Shown piece after piece: positions 1 to 5,508 of a DNA stretch of 20,413 bases (position 1 is its first letter; every line of letters starts with the position of its first letter). A program made the position numbers and the translations under genes. A model generated the notes under the pieces. The model did not search any database. It saw nothing but the letters and a program-made list of their open reading frames with translations, and had not been told where the DNA came from. Source of the DNA: a virus; IMG/VR virus record IMGVR_UViG_3300032046_000263, positions 1 through 20,413 of that record; one strand, 5' to 3'.

Positions 1-20
1 ACACCAGTGGTTCCGGCCAT
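1..20 (-). CDS. Start of next tail gene (partial; possible major tail protein)
   Basis: On the minus strand an ATG at 20-18 follows a good ribosome site (GAGGTG, 7 nt upstream) and opens MAGTTG before the window ends. It lies 28 bp after the stop of the tail-terminator-like gene. In siphoviruses the gene after the tail terminator is usually the major tail (tube) protein; that identity is inferred from position only. Confidence 0.5.
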
Positions 21-48
21 CTTCGCTCACCTCAAGACAATGGTCTGC

Positions 49-489
49 TTATGAACTGCCTGTCCGCCACGAGGCGGTGACAATGCCCACCCACGTCGTC
101 TTCGCTGCCGTACTCGGTCGCTGGGCATAGACGTACTGCACGCCCTCAAGACGCCCGTTCGTGCAGTTCGCCGCGCCGCTGTGAGTGATGTCTCGGTTGG
201 CGCGGATGACGGTGAAAATCTCCTCCACCAAACCGTCAAGGTCGGTATAGGTGCCGACCTCATCCTTCCACGGGCCCTCGCACACAATGTCTACGTTGTA
301 GCGGATGAAGTACGTGCCGCCCGAGACGCCGCTGTTGAGGTCAACCCCACCCTCGCCGCTCATTGACTTCGGTTGCACGTAGGCAGTCAGCGCCTCGGGA
401 GGAGTGTCCCGCCAGTACTGCTCGACGTTCGAGGTCGTGCCCGCCCGCAGCAGCGTAGTCAACTCCCCAACGAGGTCGGTCATGGTCAT
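49..489 (-). CDS. Probable tail terminator / tail completion protein
   Basis: A 146-aa protein with no signal peptide or membrane segment. It starts with a short helix (MTMTDLVGELTTLLRAG), followed by alternating strand-like segments (TYFIRYNVDIVCEG, VQYVYAQR, WVGIVTASW) and a middle helix (LVEEIFTVIRAN). This layout and length match small tail terminator or head-tail joining proteins that cap the tail tube at the head end. The ATG overlaps the stop of the upstream gene (ATGA). Its place after the gp6-like, head-closure and gp10-like genes and before the probable tail tube gene supports the role. No diagnostic motif is visible, so the function rests on order and size. Confidence 0.6.
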   Translation of the reverse strand: MTMTDLVGELTTLLRAGTTSNVEQYWRDTPPEALTAYVQPKSMSGEGGVDLNSGVSGGTYFIRYNVDIVCEGPWKDEVGTYTDLDGLVEEIFTVIRANRDITHSGAANCTNGRLEGVQYVYAQRPSTAAKTTWVGIVTASWRTGSS

Positions 490-713
490 AGGGAGAAGTC
501 CTCTGGCGGCATACTGCCCGCGAAGACGTACTGCACGGGACCTGCTGCGAAGAGGCCCTGCACAAACTGGTGGATGTGCGCCTCGGCCTCAGCCGCAGAG
601 GCATAGGGGCGTTCCTCGCGTACCTGCTGCTGGCGGCCCTCTACCTTCGTGCTGGCGACCAGCCACATCAGGTCGTGCAATGTCCCATCTGCACCGCGTT
701 GAACTAGGCGCAT
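486..713 (-). CDS. Small hypothetical protein in head-tail module
   Basis: A 75-aa soluble protein that I do not recognise. ATG preceded by GAGGAGG at 8 nt, a strong ribosome site. The middle is Ala/Glu-rich and helical (YASAAEAEAHIHQFVQGLF), the ends strand-like. It starts after the terminator-like hairpin at 757-781 and overlaps the next gene by 4 bp, so it is co-translated with the tail terminator candidate. A structural accessory role is possible but only by position. Confidence 0.6.
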   Translation of the reverse strand: MRLVQRGADGTLHDLMWLVASTKVEGRQQQVREERPYASAAEAEAHIHQFVQGLFAAGPVQYVFAGSMPPEDFSL

Positions 714-756
714 TCTGCCAGCCTCCTCTCACTCGCGACGGGCACCTCAAACGAAA

Positions 757-781
757 CGGCCGCCCTCGGGGAGGACGGCCG
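757..781 (-). terminator. Intrinsic terminator-like hairpin after gp10-like gene
   Basis: A 6-bp outer stem CGGCCG/CGGCCG (757-762 with 776-781), one mismatch, then a 4-bp inner stem (764-767 with 771-774) and a 3-nt loop. On the minus strand it is followed by TTTCGTTTG, an imperfect U-tract, as expected for a leaky terminator within a late operon. It sits 24 bp after the gp10-like stop codon. Confidence 0.6.
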
Positions 782-804
782 CGCTGTCTGCTGGTCGGGC
801 AAGC

Positions 805-1374
805 CTACGGCAGGACCTTCTCGATGGCCTCGGTCATCCGCTTCTGAATCTCGTCTTGGCTGGAGTCCAGCGCCGGTTGCAGGTACGGGCGCTTGGGGAT
901 CACGACCTCGCGCTTGAGCACGTACTGCACCCTGCCACCGGGACTGTCGCCTTCGATCAGTAGCCCGCCTCGCGCTCCGCGCGGCACGAACCTCAGGTTC
1001 TCGTGCGCCCTCGGGCTGTCGTCGTAGTCGCCTACGGGGATCGCGAGGAACGGGTGGCCCTTCGGTCGGATAGTGCCGCCCAGTTCGTGGATGCGCGCGT
1101 ACTTGACGTTCGTCCCAATGTGCGCTTCGAGACCCGACACCTCAAAGGTGATGCTGTTGCGCAGAAAGCCCGTCCGAGAGGTCAGGTGCTCGGGGACGGC
1201 CGCCGCGTTCTTCCCCTTCCCCTTGCCCGAGCCGGGGATGTTCTTCTTAGCCGCCTTGACTACGACCATCGCGGCGTGCGTGAGGCCCTTCTTGAGGGCC
1301 GCGTCAAGCTGACCGCTGAACTTCCCGAGCGCCGCCACGGCCTCTTTGACGCCGAGCACCTGTATGCGCAGCAC
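805..1374 (-). CDS. HK97 gp10-like tail/neck protein
   Basis: A 189-aa protein beginning MLRIQVLGVKEAVAALGKF. I chose the GTG at 1374-1372, which overlaps the TAG of the upstream gene (TAGTG); a longer reading would run 90 bp into that gene. Family hallmarks of the HK97 gp10 / virion morphogenesis group are visible: an N-terminal helix with repeated Ala/Lys, then GTNVKYARIHELGGTI, and PKRPYLQPAL near the C-terminus followed by a closing helix. The roughly 45-residue Gly/Asp/Arg-rich stretch before the PKRPYL motif is longer than in typical members of about 140 aa. It probably acts at the head-tail interface. Confidence 0.8.
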   Translation of the reverse strand: MLRIQVLGVKEAVAALGKFSGQLDAALKKGLTHAAMVVVKAAKKNIPGSGKGKGKNAAAVPEHLTSRTGFLRNSITFEVSGLEAHIGTNVKYARIHELGGTIRPKGHPFLAIPVGDYDDSPRAHENLRFVPRGARGGLLIEGDSPGGRVQYVLKREVVIPKRPYLQPALDSSQDEIQKRMTEAIEKVLP

Positions 1375-1721
1375 TAGGGTAGCGTCGCTGTCTGCTCGAC
1401 CAGGAGCACGACCAAGAACCCCGGCCTCGGCTCGGCACGCGGACGCACCGCGACTATCTCCCATTCCGCTATGACACGGGAGCTATCGGCGGCCCTCCGC
1501 AACCGACGGCCCGCCTTGACCGTATCGCTGTCGCTGTACTGCATCCGCGCGATGTGCGTGACCGTGGAGTCGGTCCCCAACATGAACTCCCGCCGCGCCC
1601 CGCCTGGCTGCTGTAGGGTAATCATGGCCGGGCAGTCACGAGCCGCGATAGTCCAGGTGTCCGACTCCGCCGTGCGCTCCCAGACCTCGACTAGATCGGT
1701 CATGCGCCCTTCGAGGGTCAT
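1374..1721 (-). CDS. Head closure / head-tail adaptor protein (SPP1 gp16-like)
   Basis: A 115-aa, strand-rich protein. It has the usual shape of phage head closure proteins: an early 'DLVEVWERTAESD' segment, a middle 'SDTVKAGRRLR' turn and a late 'EWEIVAVRPRAEP...FLVVLLVEQ' pair of strands. Such proteins plug the portal-connector after DNA packaging and join it to the tail. The ATG overlaps the upstream stop (ATGA), and its own stop overlaps the GTG of the gp10-like gene. Order gp6-like, head closure, gp10-like is standard, although here two extra small genes separate the gp6-like gene from this one. Confidence 0.65.
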   Translation of the reverse strand: MTLEGRMTDLVEVWERTAESDTWTIAARDCPAMITLQQPGGARREFMLGTDSTVTHIARMQYSDSDTVKAGRRLRRAADSSRVIAEWEIVAVRPRAEPRPGFLVVLLVEQTATLP

Positions 1722-2161
1722 CGGTGCAGACCCGCCAGTAGCGCTAGGACGAACGCGCCGCAGCCGATCACCAGCGCGACCAGGCCCACGTCCAGGCCCT
1801 TCTCTTCGACTACGAGGCGAGGGTCGGGCACGACCGGCCGCGTCTGGTCTATCGGGATGACCTCAATGGGCGGGGGCTTCGGCGGTCTCGCCCCGCGTCT
1901 CAGGACTTCAGTGGGCCGTTGGAGCAGTTCTCCTTCGGCCGGCCTCTCCTGTATCCACAGGATAGAGGTTGTCTGTGCCGGGTCATCGGTCGGCGGCTGG
2001 TCGTAAGGTGGCAGACCCTCGTCGAGCAGCCGCTGATACCTATTGCGGGTATCCTGATCTCCGAACAGGCGTGGGTTGGGATGTGGAAAGGGCGGCGTCT
2101 TCGCCTCGTCATCGGAGAACCGCTTACGCCAGTAAGCAGGCCAATCAGTGACTGCACTCAC
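1718..2161 (-). CDS. Hypothetical protein with C-terminal membrane segment
   Basis: A 147-aa protein that I do not recognise. The first 120 residues are polar and Pro/Arg-rich (WPAYWRKRFSDDEAKTPPF, ARPPKPPPIEVIP), and the last 25 form one hydrophobic helix (VGLVALVIGCGAFVLALLAG) ending LHR, so it looks like a C-tail-anchored membrane protein. GTG start within GTGA overlap with the previous gene and a GGAGGTG ribosome site. A membrane-anchored protein amid connector genes is unusual; it may be an accessory rather than a structural protein. Confidence 0.65.
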   Translation of the reverse strand: MSAVTDWPAYWRKRFSDDEAKTPPFPHPNPRLFGDQDTRNRYQRLLDEGLPPYDQPPTDDPAQTTSILWIQERPAEGELLQRPTEVLRRGARPPKPPPIEVIPIDQTRPVVPDPRLVVEEKGLDVGLVALVIGCGAFVLALLAGLHR

Positions 2162-2367
2162 TCCCGCACCTCCTCCAACTCTACCGCCTTGCCCAGCCGG
2201 TACTTCGTCGCGAACGCGGCCAGCCGTTCGGCCTCCTCGGCCTCATATGCCGGGGCCTCCTCGCGCGACTCAACCCACTGCCACTTACCACCCTCTGCCG
2301 AGACCATCCAGTAGGTCCCGTGCCCGTCAACATCGGCTCGATCTACGCGCACCCGGAAACGACTCAC
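2158..2367 (-). CDS. Small hypothetical protein
   Basis: A 69-aa acidic protein. The N-terminal half is strand-like (MSRFRVRVDRADVDGHGTYW), the rest a Glu/Ala-rich helix (EAEEAERLAAFATKYR). GTG start inside a GTGA overlap with the gp6-like gene, with GAGGTG 5 nt upstream. No family recognised. It is translationally coupled at both ends. Confidence 0.6.
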   Translation of the reverse strand: MSRFRVRVDRADVDGHGTYWMVSAEGGKWQWVESREEAPAYEAEEAERLAAFATKYRLGKAVELEEVRE

Positions 2368-2921
2368 AGTCGCACCTCGCAGTAGCTATCTAGCTGCTGG
2401 GCGATGCTCTCCGGCACCCCCCGCCGCAGCGGCTCCTTCGTCCGGCTCACCCCATCTACGCTATCAGCAGTCGTGCCCACGTCGCCGCGCGACCCAATGA
2501 CCCAACCCGTGAGCTGGGTCAGCGCCTGCTTGAGCCCTTCGGGGCAGGTCGTCTCCGTATACCCGGCGCGGTAGGTGACCAGGACCTCCTGTAGGCCCGG
2601 TGACCAGGTAGTGTCTACCCGCCATAGGAGCCCCGCGTCGTTATCGGTCAGATAGTCGGTGGTGGCTGTGAGTAGTGTTGCCGAGCTTTGCTGCCACTCG
2701 TAAACGGAGGTCACACTCACAATCGGCCAGTGCCGTAGGTGGACGACCTCCTGGGCGTTCTCGGGGCTGTAGTATTCCGCGTAGGTAGTGGCCTCCAGCT
2801 CGTGGCCGCAGTACCCCTTGGCGAGGCCTTGCGCGCGGGCGAGGGCATCCTCCAGGAGGGTCTCGTTCCCCGTCGCCTGGGGTAGCCACAGGAGGAGTTC
2901 CTCCGTGCTAATCAGCGCCAT
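2364..2921 (-). CDS. Head-tail connector protein (HK97 gp6-like)
   Basis: A 185-aa protein with the pattern of gp6-type connector proteins, which form a ring under the portal. It has an N-terminal helical part (STEELLLWLPQATG, LLEDALARAQGLAKGYCGHEL), then the strand segment LRHWPIVSVTSVYEW, an Asp-rich turn, LLWRVDTTWSPGLQEVLVTYRAGY and a long C-terminal helix starting CPEGLKQALTQLTGWV. The 'RHWPIVSVTSVY...W.PG.....VTYRAGY' arrangement is the main evidence. ATG start; the stop overlaps the next gene by GTGA. It lies among head genes, a little farther from the capsid gene than usual because of the HNH and small genes in between. Confidence 0.75.
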   Translation of the reverse strand: MALISTEELLLWLPQATGNETLLEDALARAQGLAKGYCGHELEATTYAEYYSPENAQEVVHLRHWPIVSVTSVYEWQQSSATLLTATTDYLTDNDAGLLWRVDTTWSPGLQEVLVTYRAGYTETTCPEGLKQALTQLTGWVIGSRGDVGTTADSVDGVSRTKEPLRRGVPESIAQQLDSYCEVRL

Positions 2922-2922
2922 G

Positions 2923-3126
2923 CTACACCTCGCCCTCGGGGTCCTTGAGCGGGGCTTGGCAGGCCTCGCAGTTCTCGGCTACCGGCAACTGCCACTTCCC
3001 GCACTGCGGGCACATGACCGACTGTGCGGTGTGCGGCCAGTTCCTCGTAACGCGCTTGGCTATGAGGTGCGCCTTCCAGGTCTCCTGCATCAGTTGCGCG
3101 TCGAGTTGCTTGGCGTTGTCACTCAT
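2923..3126 (-). CDS. Small zinc-ribbon protein
   Basis: A 67-aa protein. The C-terminal half carries two CxxC knuckles (C39-P-Q-C42 and C53-E-A-C56), each followed by a short turn, typical of a rubredoxin-like zinc ribbon; the N-terminal 30 residues are a polar helix. Probably binds one zinc ion. It overlaps the upstream small basic ORF by 8 bp and ends 1 bp before the gp6-like gene. No specific function can be assigned. Confidence 0.65.
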   Translation of the reverse strand: MSDNAKQLDAQLMQETWKAHLIAKRVTRNWPHTAQSVMCPQCGKWQLPVAENCEACQAPLKDPEGEV

Positions 3127-3235
3127 CAGGTACGGGCCCCTTCTCGAACACGCACAGCCGCCCGGCCTTCTTGGCCTTCTGGTTCTGCCTCTTGCCCTTG
3201 ACGCCCGGCTTCTTGTGGACCTTGGCCTTACTCAT
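3119..3235 (-). CDS. Very small basic protein (38 aa)
   Basis: I place the start at the ATG 3235-3233 (MSKAKVHKKPGVKGKRQNQK...), 8 nt after GAGGTT; a longer reading to 3328 would overlap the upstream gene by 100 bp and yields an Arg/Ser-rich, non-protein-like N-terminus. The peptide is rich in Lys/Arg (about a third) with a single Cys and an acidic tail. It overlaps its neighbours by 8 bp on each side. Nucleic-acid binding is plausible from charge alone. Confidence 0.5.
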   Translation of the reverse strand: MSKAKVHKKPGVKGKRQNQKAKKAGRLCVFEKGPVPDE

Positions 3236-3584
3236 CGGGTCGCAACCTCGGCTTCCTCCCCGGCTTCTTCCTCTCCGACCCGTCCTTGTTGAGCACGATC
3301 TTGTGGGGCACCTCAACCGGGTCCTCATCCGCCGTGTACCTCACAGCCAGCGGGTCCTCGCGCACGGCCGTATCCAGTTGCAGCGTGGCGTCCATCCAGA
3401 AGCCCGGGAAGTCGTTCATCAGCCGGACCATCTCGCGGTGCGTGACGACTACCGTCTCGCCGTAACTGACCCGGTACGTCTTGAGCGTCGCACAGTCGGC
3501 GGAGTGGTAGGTGCCCGGACCGATGTAGCGCAACTCGACGGGGCCGGGATCAATGCCGGGTAAGAAGCGATTGCCAAAGGACAT
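3228..3584 (-). CDS. Hypothetical protein
   Basis: A 118-aa soluble protein of unknown family. The first 60 residues look like a small beta domain (PVELRYIGPGTYHS, YRVSYGETVVVTHREM); the C-terminal tail is Lys/Arg-rich (NKDGSERKKPGRKPRLRPDE) and may bind nucleic acid. ATG with GGAGGTG 5 nt upstream. A perfect 11-bp hairpin lies just upstream at 3603-3632. Confidence 0.6.
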   Translation of the reverse strand: MSFGNRFLPGIDPGPVELRYIGPGTYHSADCATLKTYRVSYGETVVVTHREMVRLMNDFPGFWMDATLQLDTAVREDPLAVRYTADEDPVEVPHKIVLNKDGSERKKPGRKPRLRPDE

Positions 3585-3602
3585 CGGGCACCTCCAAACA
3601 GG

Positions 3603-3632
3603 AGGGAGGCCGGTGGCGGTCCCGGCCTCCCT
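3603..3632. terminator. Perfect 11-bp intergenic hairpin
   Basis: AGGGAGGCCGG (3603-3613) pairs with CCGGCCTCCCT (3622-3632) around an 8-nt loop. There is no U-tract on either strand, so a classical terminator is doubtful. In the minus-strand transcript it ends about 19 nt before the ATG of the next gene, so it may protect or process the 5' end of that message. Confidence 0.5.
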
Positions 3633-3725
3633 AGTAGCGCGCGGCGGGGTTGACGTACCCGCCTCCGGGTTGGCCCTGCCCGGACGCCTATCGGGTGGGT
3701 CTCCTAAAGAGAGCGGCTCAGACCG

Positions 3726-3878
3726 TTACGGGTTTACTTCCCCGCCGACGAAGCACCCGAGCATCCTCCACATCGGACCCCACTCAGGCTCGCCGGGGCA
3801 CGTAGTACGGTTGTCGCCATGCCCGACGCGGTAGATACCTACGGTGGCCAGTTGCTGCTCCGAACAGAAGCGCCCCAC
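3726..3878 (-). CDS. Possible small Cys/Trp-rich protein (50 aa)
   Basis: A short reading frame fills much of the gap between two small genes. From a GTG at 3878 it reads MGRFCSEQQLATVGIYRVGH and ends in GCFVGGEVNP before TAA. It contains CPGEPEW and MWRMLGCF, a composition (three Cys, two Trp, several Gly) much more protein-like than random GC-rich DNA, and most third positions are G or C. No good ribosome site precedes the GTG, and the start lies in the terminator-like hairpin 3869-3894. A CTG start inside, after GGAG, is an alternative. Confidence 0.35.
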   Translation of the reverse strand: MGRFCSEQQLATVGIYRVGHGDNRTTCPGEPEWGPMWRMLGCFVGGEVNP

Positions 3879-3894
3879 CCGAAGGTGAGGCGCT
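3869..3894 (-). terminator. UUCG-capped terminator-like hairpin
   Basis: Stem AGCGCC/GGCGCT (3869-3874 with 3889-3894), one mismatch, then 4 bp closing a TTCG tetraloop as read on the minus strand, followed by TCTGTTCGG. It lies 37 bp after the stop of the 61-aa gene. The tetraloop in the minus reading suggests it works as RNA from that strand. Confidence 0.55.
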
Positions 3895-3930
3895 GAGGTA
3901 CGGCGGGAAGGACGGAAGGCTAGGTGCGGC

Positions 3931-4116
3931 TTACGGCGTCCCCTCCTGCGCGGTCTTGTCGCGCAGTTGCTTACGCGCCTCCTCGGTCATGGGGAACGGC
4001 AGGAAGTGCCTTGCCACCTCGGCGCGCAAGCGTTCCCACTCCCAAAAGTGGTAGCCAAAGGTCTCGTAAGCATGACCATCGGGCGTTCGCACAATCGTTG
4101 GGTAGCGATCGGTCAC
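3931..4116 (-). CDS. Hypothetical protein (61 aa), possible cassette gene
   Basis: GTG start at 4116-4114 chosen because GGAGGGG lies 5 nt upstream; a longer reading from 4155 has no ribosome site. The protein begins MTDRYPTIVRTPDGHAYETF and continues with a helix rich in Trp/Arg (WEWERLRAEVARHF). Family unknown. It has its own promoter-like site (4145-4172) and a terminator-like hairpin downstream, and a 14-bp sequence containing its ribosome site recurs at its 3' end, so it may be an inserted autonomous unit. Confidence 0.55.
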   Translation of the reverse strand: MTDRYPTIVRTPDGHAYETFGYHFWEWERLRAEVARHFLPFPMTEEARKQLRDKTAQEGTP

Positions 4117-4134
4117 GGTCTCCCCTCCTGCGCG
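3939..4134. repeat. 14-bp direct repeats around the 61-aa gene
   Basis: TCCCCTCCTGCGCG occurs at 3939-3952 and again at 4121-4134. The right copy is the ribosome site of the gene at 3931-4116; the left copy is its last sense codons. See the finding on RBS-flanked cassettes. Confidence 0.6.
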
Positions 4135-4144
4135 TGCTGCGGAC

Positions 4145-4172
4145 AGTGTACCCAAGATGGGAGGGAGGTCAA
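4145..4172 (-). promoter_or_regulatory. Promoter-like site P2
   Basis: On the minus strand: -35 TTGACC (4172-4167), 16-bp spacer ending TTGGG, -10 TACACT (4150-4145). The -35 overlaps the stop codon of the upstream gene. A start near 4138 would give a leader of about 22 nt before the GTG at 4116. It shares spacer length and the GGG before the -10 with the sites at 16497 and 5449. Confidence 0.55.
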
Positions 4173-4585
4173 GCCGACTCTGCAGCCGCTTGCCTCAGGG
4201 CCTCCTCGTGACTCTCAAACTGCCTGCCGTCGTCAGTCTTCCAGGCCACGGCTACCCAGCCCTCCCACACTGGCTCTATCCCCGGCCTCTTCACCTTGAG
4301 GTCGCCGCTGCAAGCAAGTCCAGCCTCGTGCAGCCCCGGCACGTCGCGCCTGCTGATCTTGGTGGCGCAGAAGTCGAGGTCGCCATAGCGCCGGTCGAAC
4401 CAGGAGTCTAACGCCACCCACCCGTTCGCCGGGCAGCGGGAGCACTCCACCCAGATCTTGTTCGGGGCGGCGAGGCGAGCGAACAGGAGGTCCCGATCCT
4501 CGTGGCCGCAGGGGATGAACCCCCGCGCATCCTCGAAGCGCATGAGCCACTGCAGCCACCGGGGCGCACGCCTGAGTCTAGTCAC
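4169..4585 (-). CDS. Hypothetical Cys-containing protein
   Basis: A 138-aa protein with scattered Cys pairs (IPCGHED near residue 26, ECSRCPANGW near 50, FCATK near 73, ACSGD near 92) which could bind zinc. An N-terminal Arg/Trp-rich helix precedes them and the C-terminus is a polar helix (SHEEALRQAAAESA). GTG start in a GTGA overlap with the HNH gene and GGAGGTG upstream, so it is co-translated with HNH. Family not recognised. Confidence 0.6.
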   Translation of the reverse strand: MTRLRRAPRWLQWLMRFEDARGFIPCGHEDRDLLFARLAAPNKIWVECSRCPANGWVALDSWFDRRYGDLDFCATKISRRDVPGLHEAGLACSGDLKVKRPGIEPVWEGWVAVAWKTDDGRQFESHEEALRQAAAESA

Positions 4586-5292
4586 GCTGCCACCTCCTCC
4601 CCCAGCTCAACGCCGAAACGGACGGCGGCCGAAGGCAAGTCCGGCGGCAACTTCGGGCGCGGGAAGCCGATCCCCAGGAGAGAGGGGAGGGGCCAAGTGT
4701 CCTTCTTCACATTGTTGCAGTGCTGGCAGGCGGGCCGGTGATTGCAGGGCCAGTCGGCCCCACCCTTGCCTACCGGCTTCACGTGGTCGTCATGCTGCGC
4801 GTCTGCACCGCACATCCAACAGCGGTTGCCCCAGAGGGCGAAACGTTGCTGGACTTGAGTGAGGGATGTGGAACCCGTAGCGCCACGGGCGCGGGCCTTG
4901 CGACGGCGACTACACTGCCTGATAACCTCGGGCTTCCGCTCGGCATAGGCCCTCTGCCGTGCGCCGCACTCCTCGCGGTGTTCCTGGTAGTATGCCCGGG
5001 CGTAGGCCTTCTTCGCCTCAGGGTCCTTCCGGTAGAACCGCCCGTGCTTCTGGCGGTTCGCGGCCTTGGCATACCAGCGGCGCGAGACCTCGCGCTGCCG
5101 GGCGCGTTCCTTCTCGGGGTCTTCGGCGAGCCGCTGCTTCTGGCGGTCGTTCCAGCGGTCAGCGTTCTCGACATAGTTCCCGTGCTTGCAGGCCTTGCAC
5201 CAGGACTGCAGGCCGTCCTTCGCCGACCGCTTCTTGCCAAACTCCGAGACGGGCTTGGCATCGCCACAGTGACAACAGACCTTCGTATCCAC
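4582..5292 (-). CDS. HNH endonuclease
   Basis: A 236-aa protein with three parts: an N-terminal zinc knuckle (C6-C7-H-C9 with C32-x2-C35), a long basic helical middle with repeated RQ/RRWYAKAA/KAYARAYYQ units (residues 45-135), and a C-terminal HNH nuclease domain: C158-W-M-C161, D169-H170, N184, C189-x2-C192 and following N-N-V-K-K. This is the Cys4-HNH homing-type layout often found as free-standing endonucleases in phages, which cut DNA and spread themselves by repair. GTG start with GGAGG 5 nt upstream. It interrupts the head module directly after the capsid gene and has its own promoter-like site and a structured leader. Confidence 0.85.
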   Translation of the reverse strand: MDTKVCCHCGDAKPVSEFGKKRSAKDGLQSWCKACKHGNYVENADRWNDRQKQRLAEDPEKERARQREVSRRWYAKAANRQKHGRFYRKDPEAKKAYARAYYQEHREECGARQRAYAERKPEVIRQCSRRRKARARGATGSTSLTQVQQRFALWGNRCWMCGADAQHDDHVKPVGKGGADWPCNHRPACQHCNNVKKDTWPLPSLLGIGFPRPKLPPDLPSAAVRFGVELGEEVAA

Positions 5293-5298
5293 AGTTTC

Positions 5299-5380
5299 CT
5301 CCCCAGGAACGACCAGGCCCCGCTGCGGTCCACCGGCTCCTGGGGAGAAGTACCGGGGCGCTCTATGCGGGGCCTGGTCG
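5299..5380 (-). promoter_or_regulatory. Structured leader of the HNH gene (crossing inverted repeats)
   Basis: Two perfect inverted repeats cross each other. Stem A: 5299-5308 with 5338-5347 (10 bp). Stem B: 5310-5323 with 5367-5380 (14 bp). The order in RNA is B', A', B, A, so they form a pseudoknot or two exclusive hairpins. The 3' arm of stem A contains most of the GGAGG ribosome site of the HNH gene (5302-5298), so closing A would hide it. Repeats are seen directly; control of translation is inferred. Confidence 0.6.
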
Positions 5381-5448
5381 AAGGTGTCAGTTCGTGGCGG
5401 CCAGAACGAGCGAACGCCCCGACCGCACTCCTCCCCAAGAGTAGGTAT

Positions 5449-5476
5449 AGGATACCCACCACGAGGAGGAGGTAAA
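5449..5476 (-). promoter_or_regulatory. Promoter-like site P3
   Basis: Minus strand: -35 TTTACC (5476-5471), 16-bp spacer ending GTGGG, -10 TATCCT (5454-5449). It lies between the capsid stop and the HNH leader and would give a leader of about 150 nt. Weaker match than P1, but same architecture. Confidence 0.4.
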
Positions 5477-5508
5477 CATGGACCCTAGTTCGCCATGACT
5501 ACGGCGAA

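Noticed and set aside
4720-5475. Open frames on both strands over the HNH gene and its leader
   Set aside because: The HNH frame has clear catalytic residues; the others are shadows.
5464-5496. Plus-strand GGAGGAGG followed by ATG (MDPSSP, then stop)
   Set aside because: A six-codon frame with a perfect ribosome site on the non-coding strand. No plus-strand gene follows, and the sequence is already explained by the -35 box of P3.
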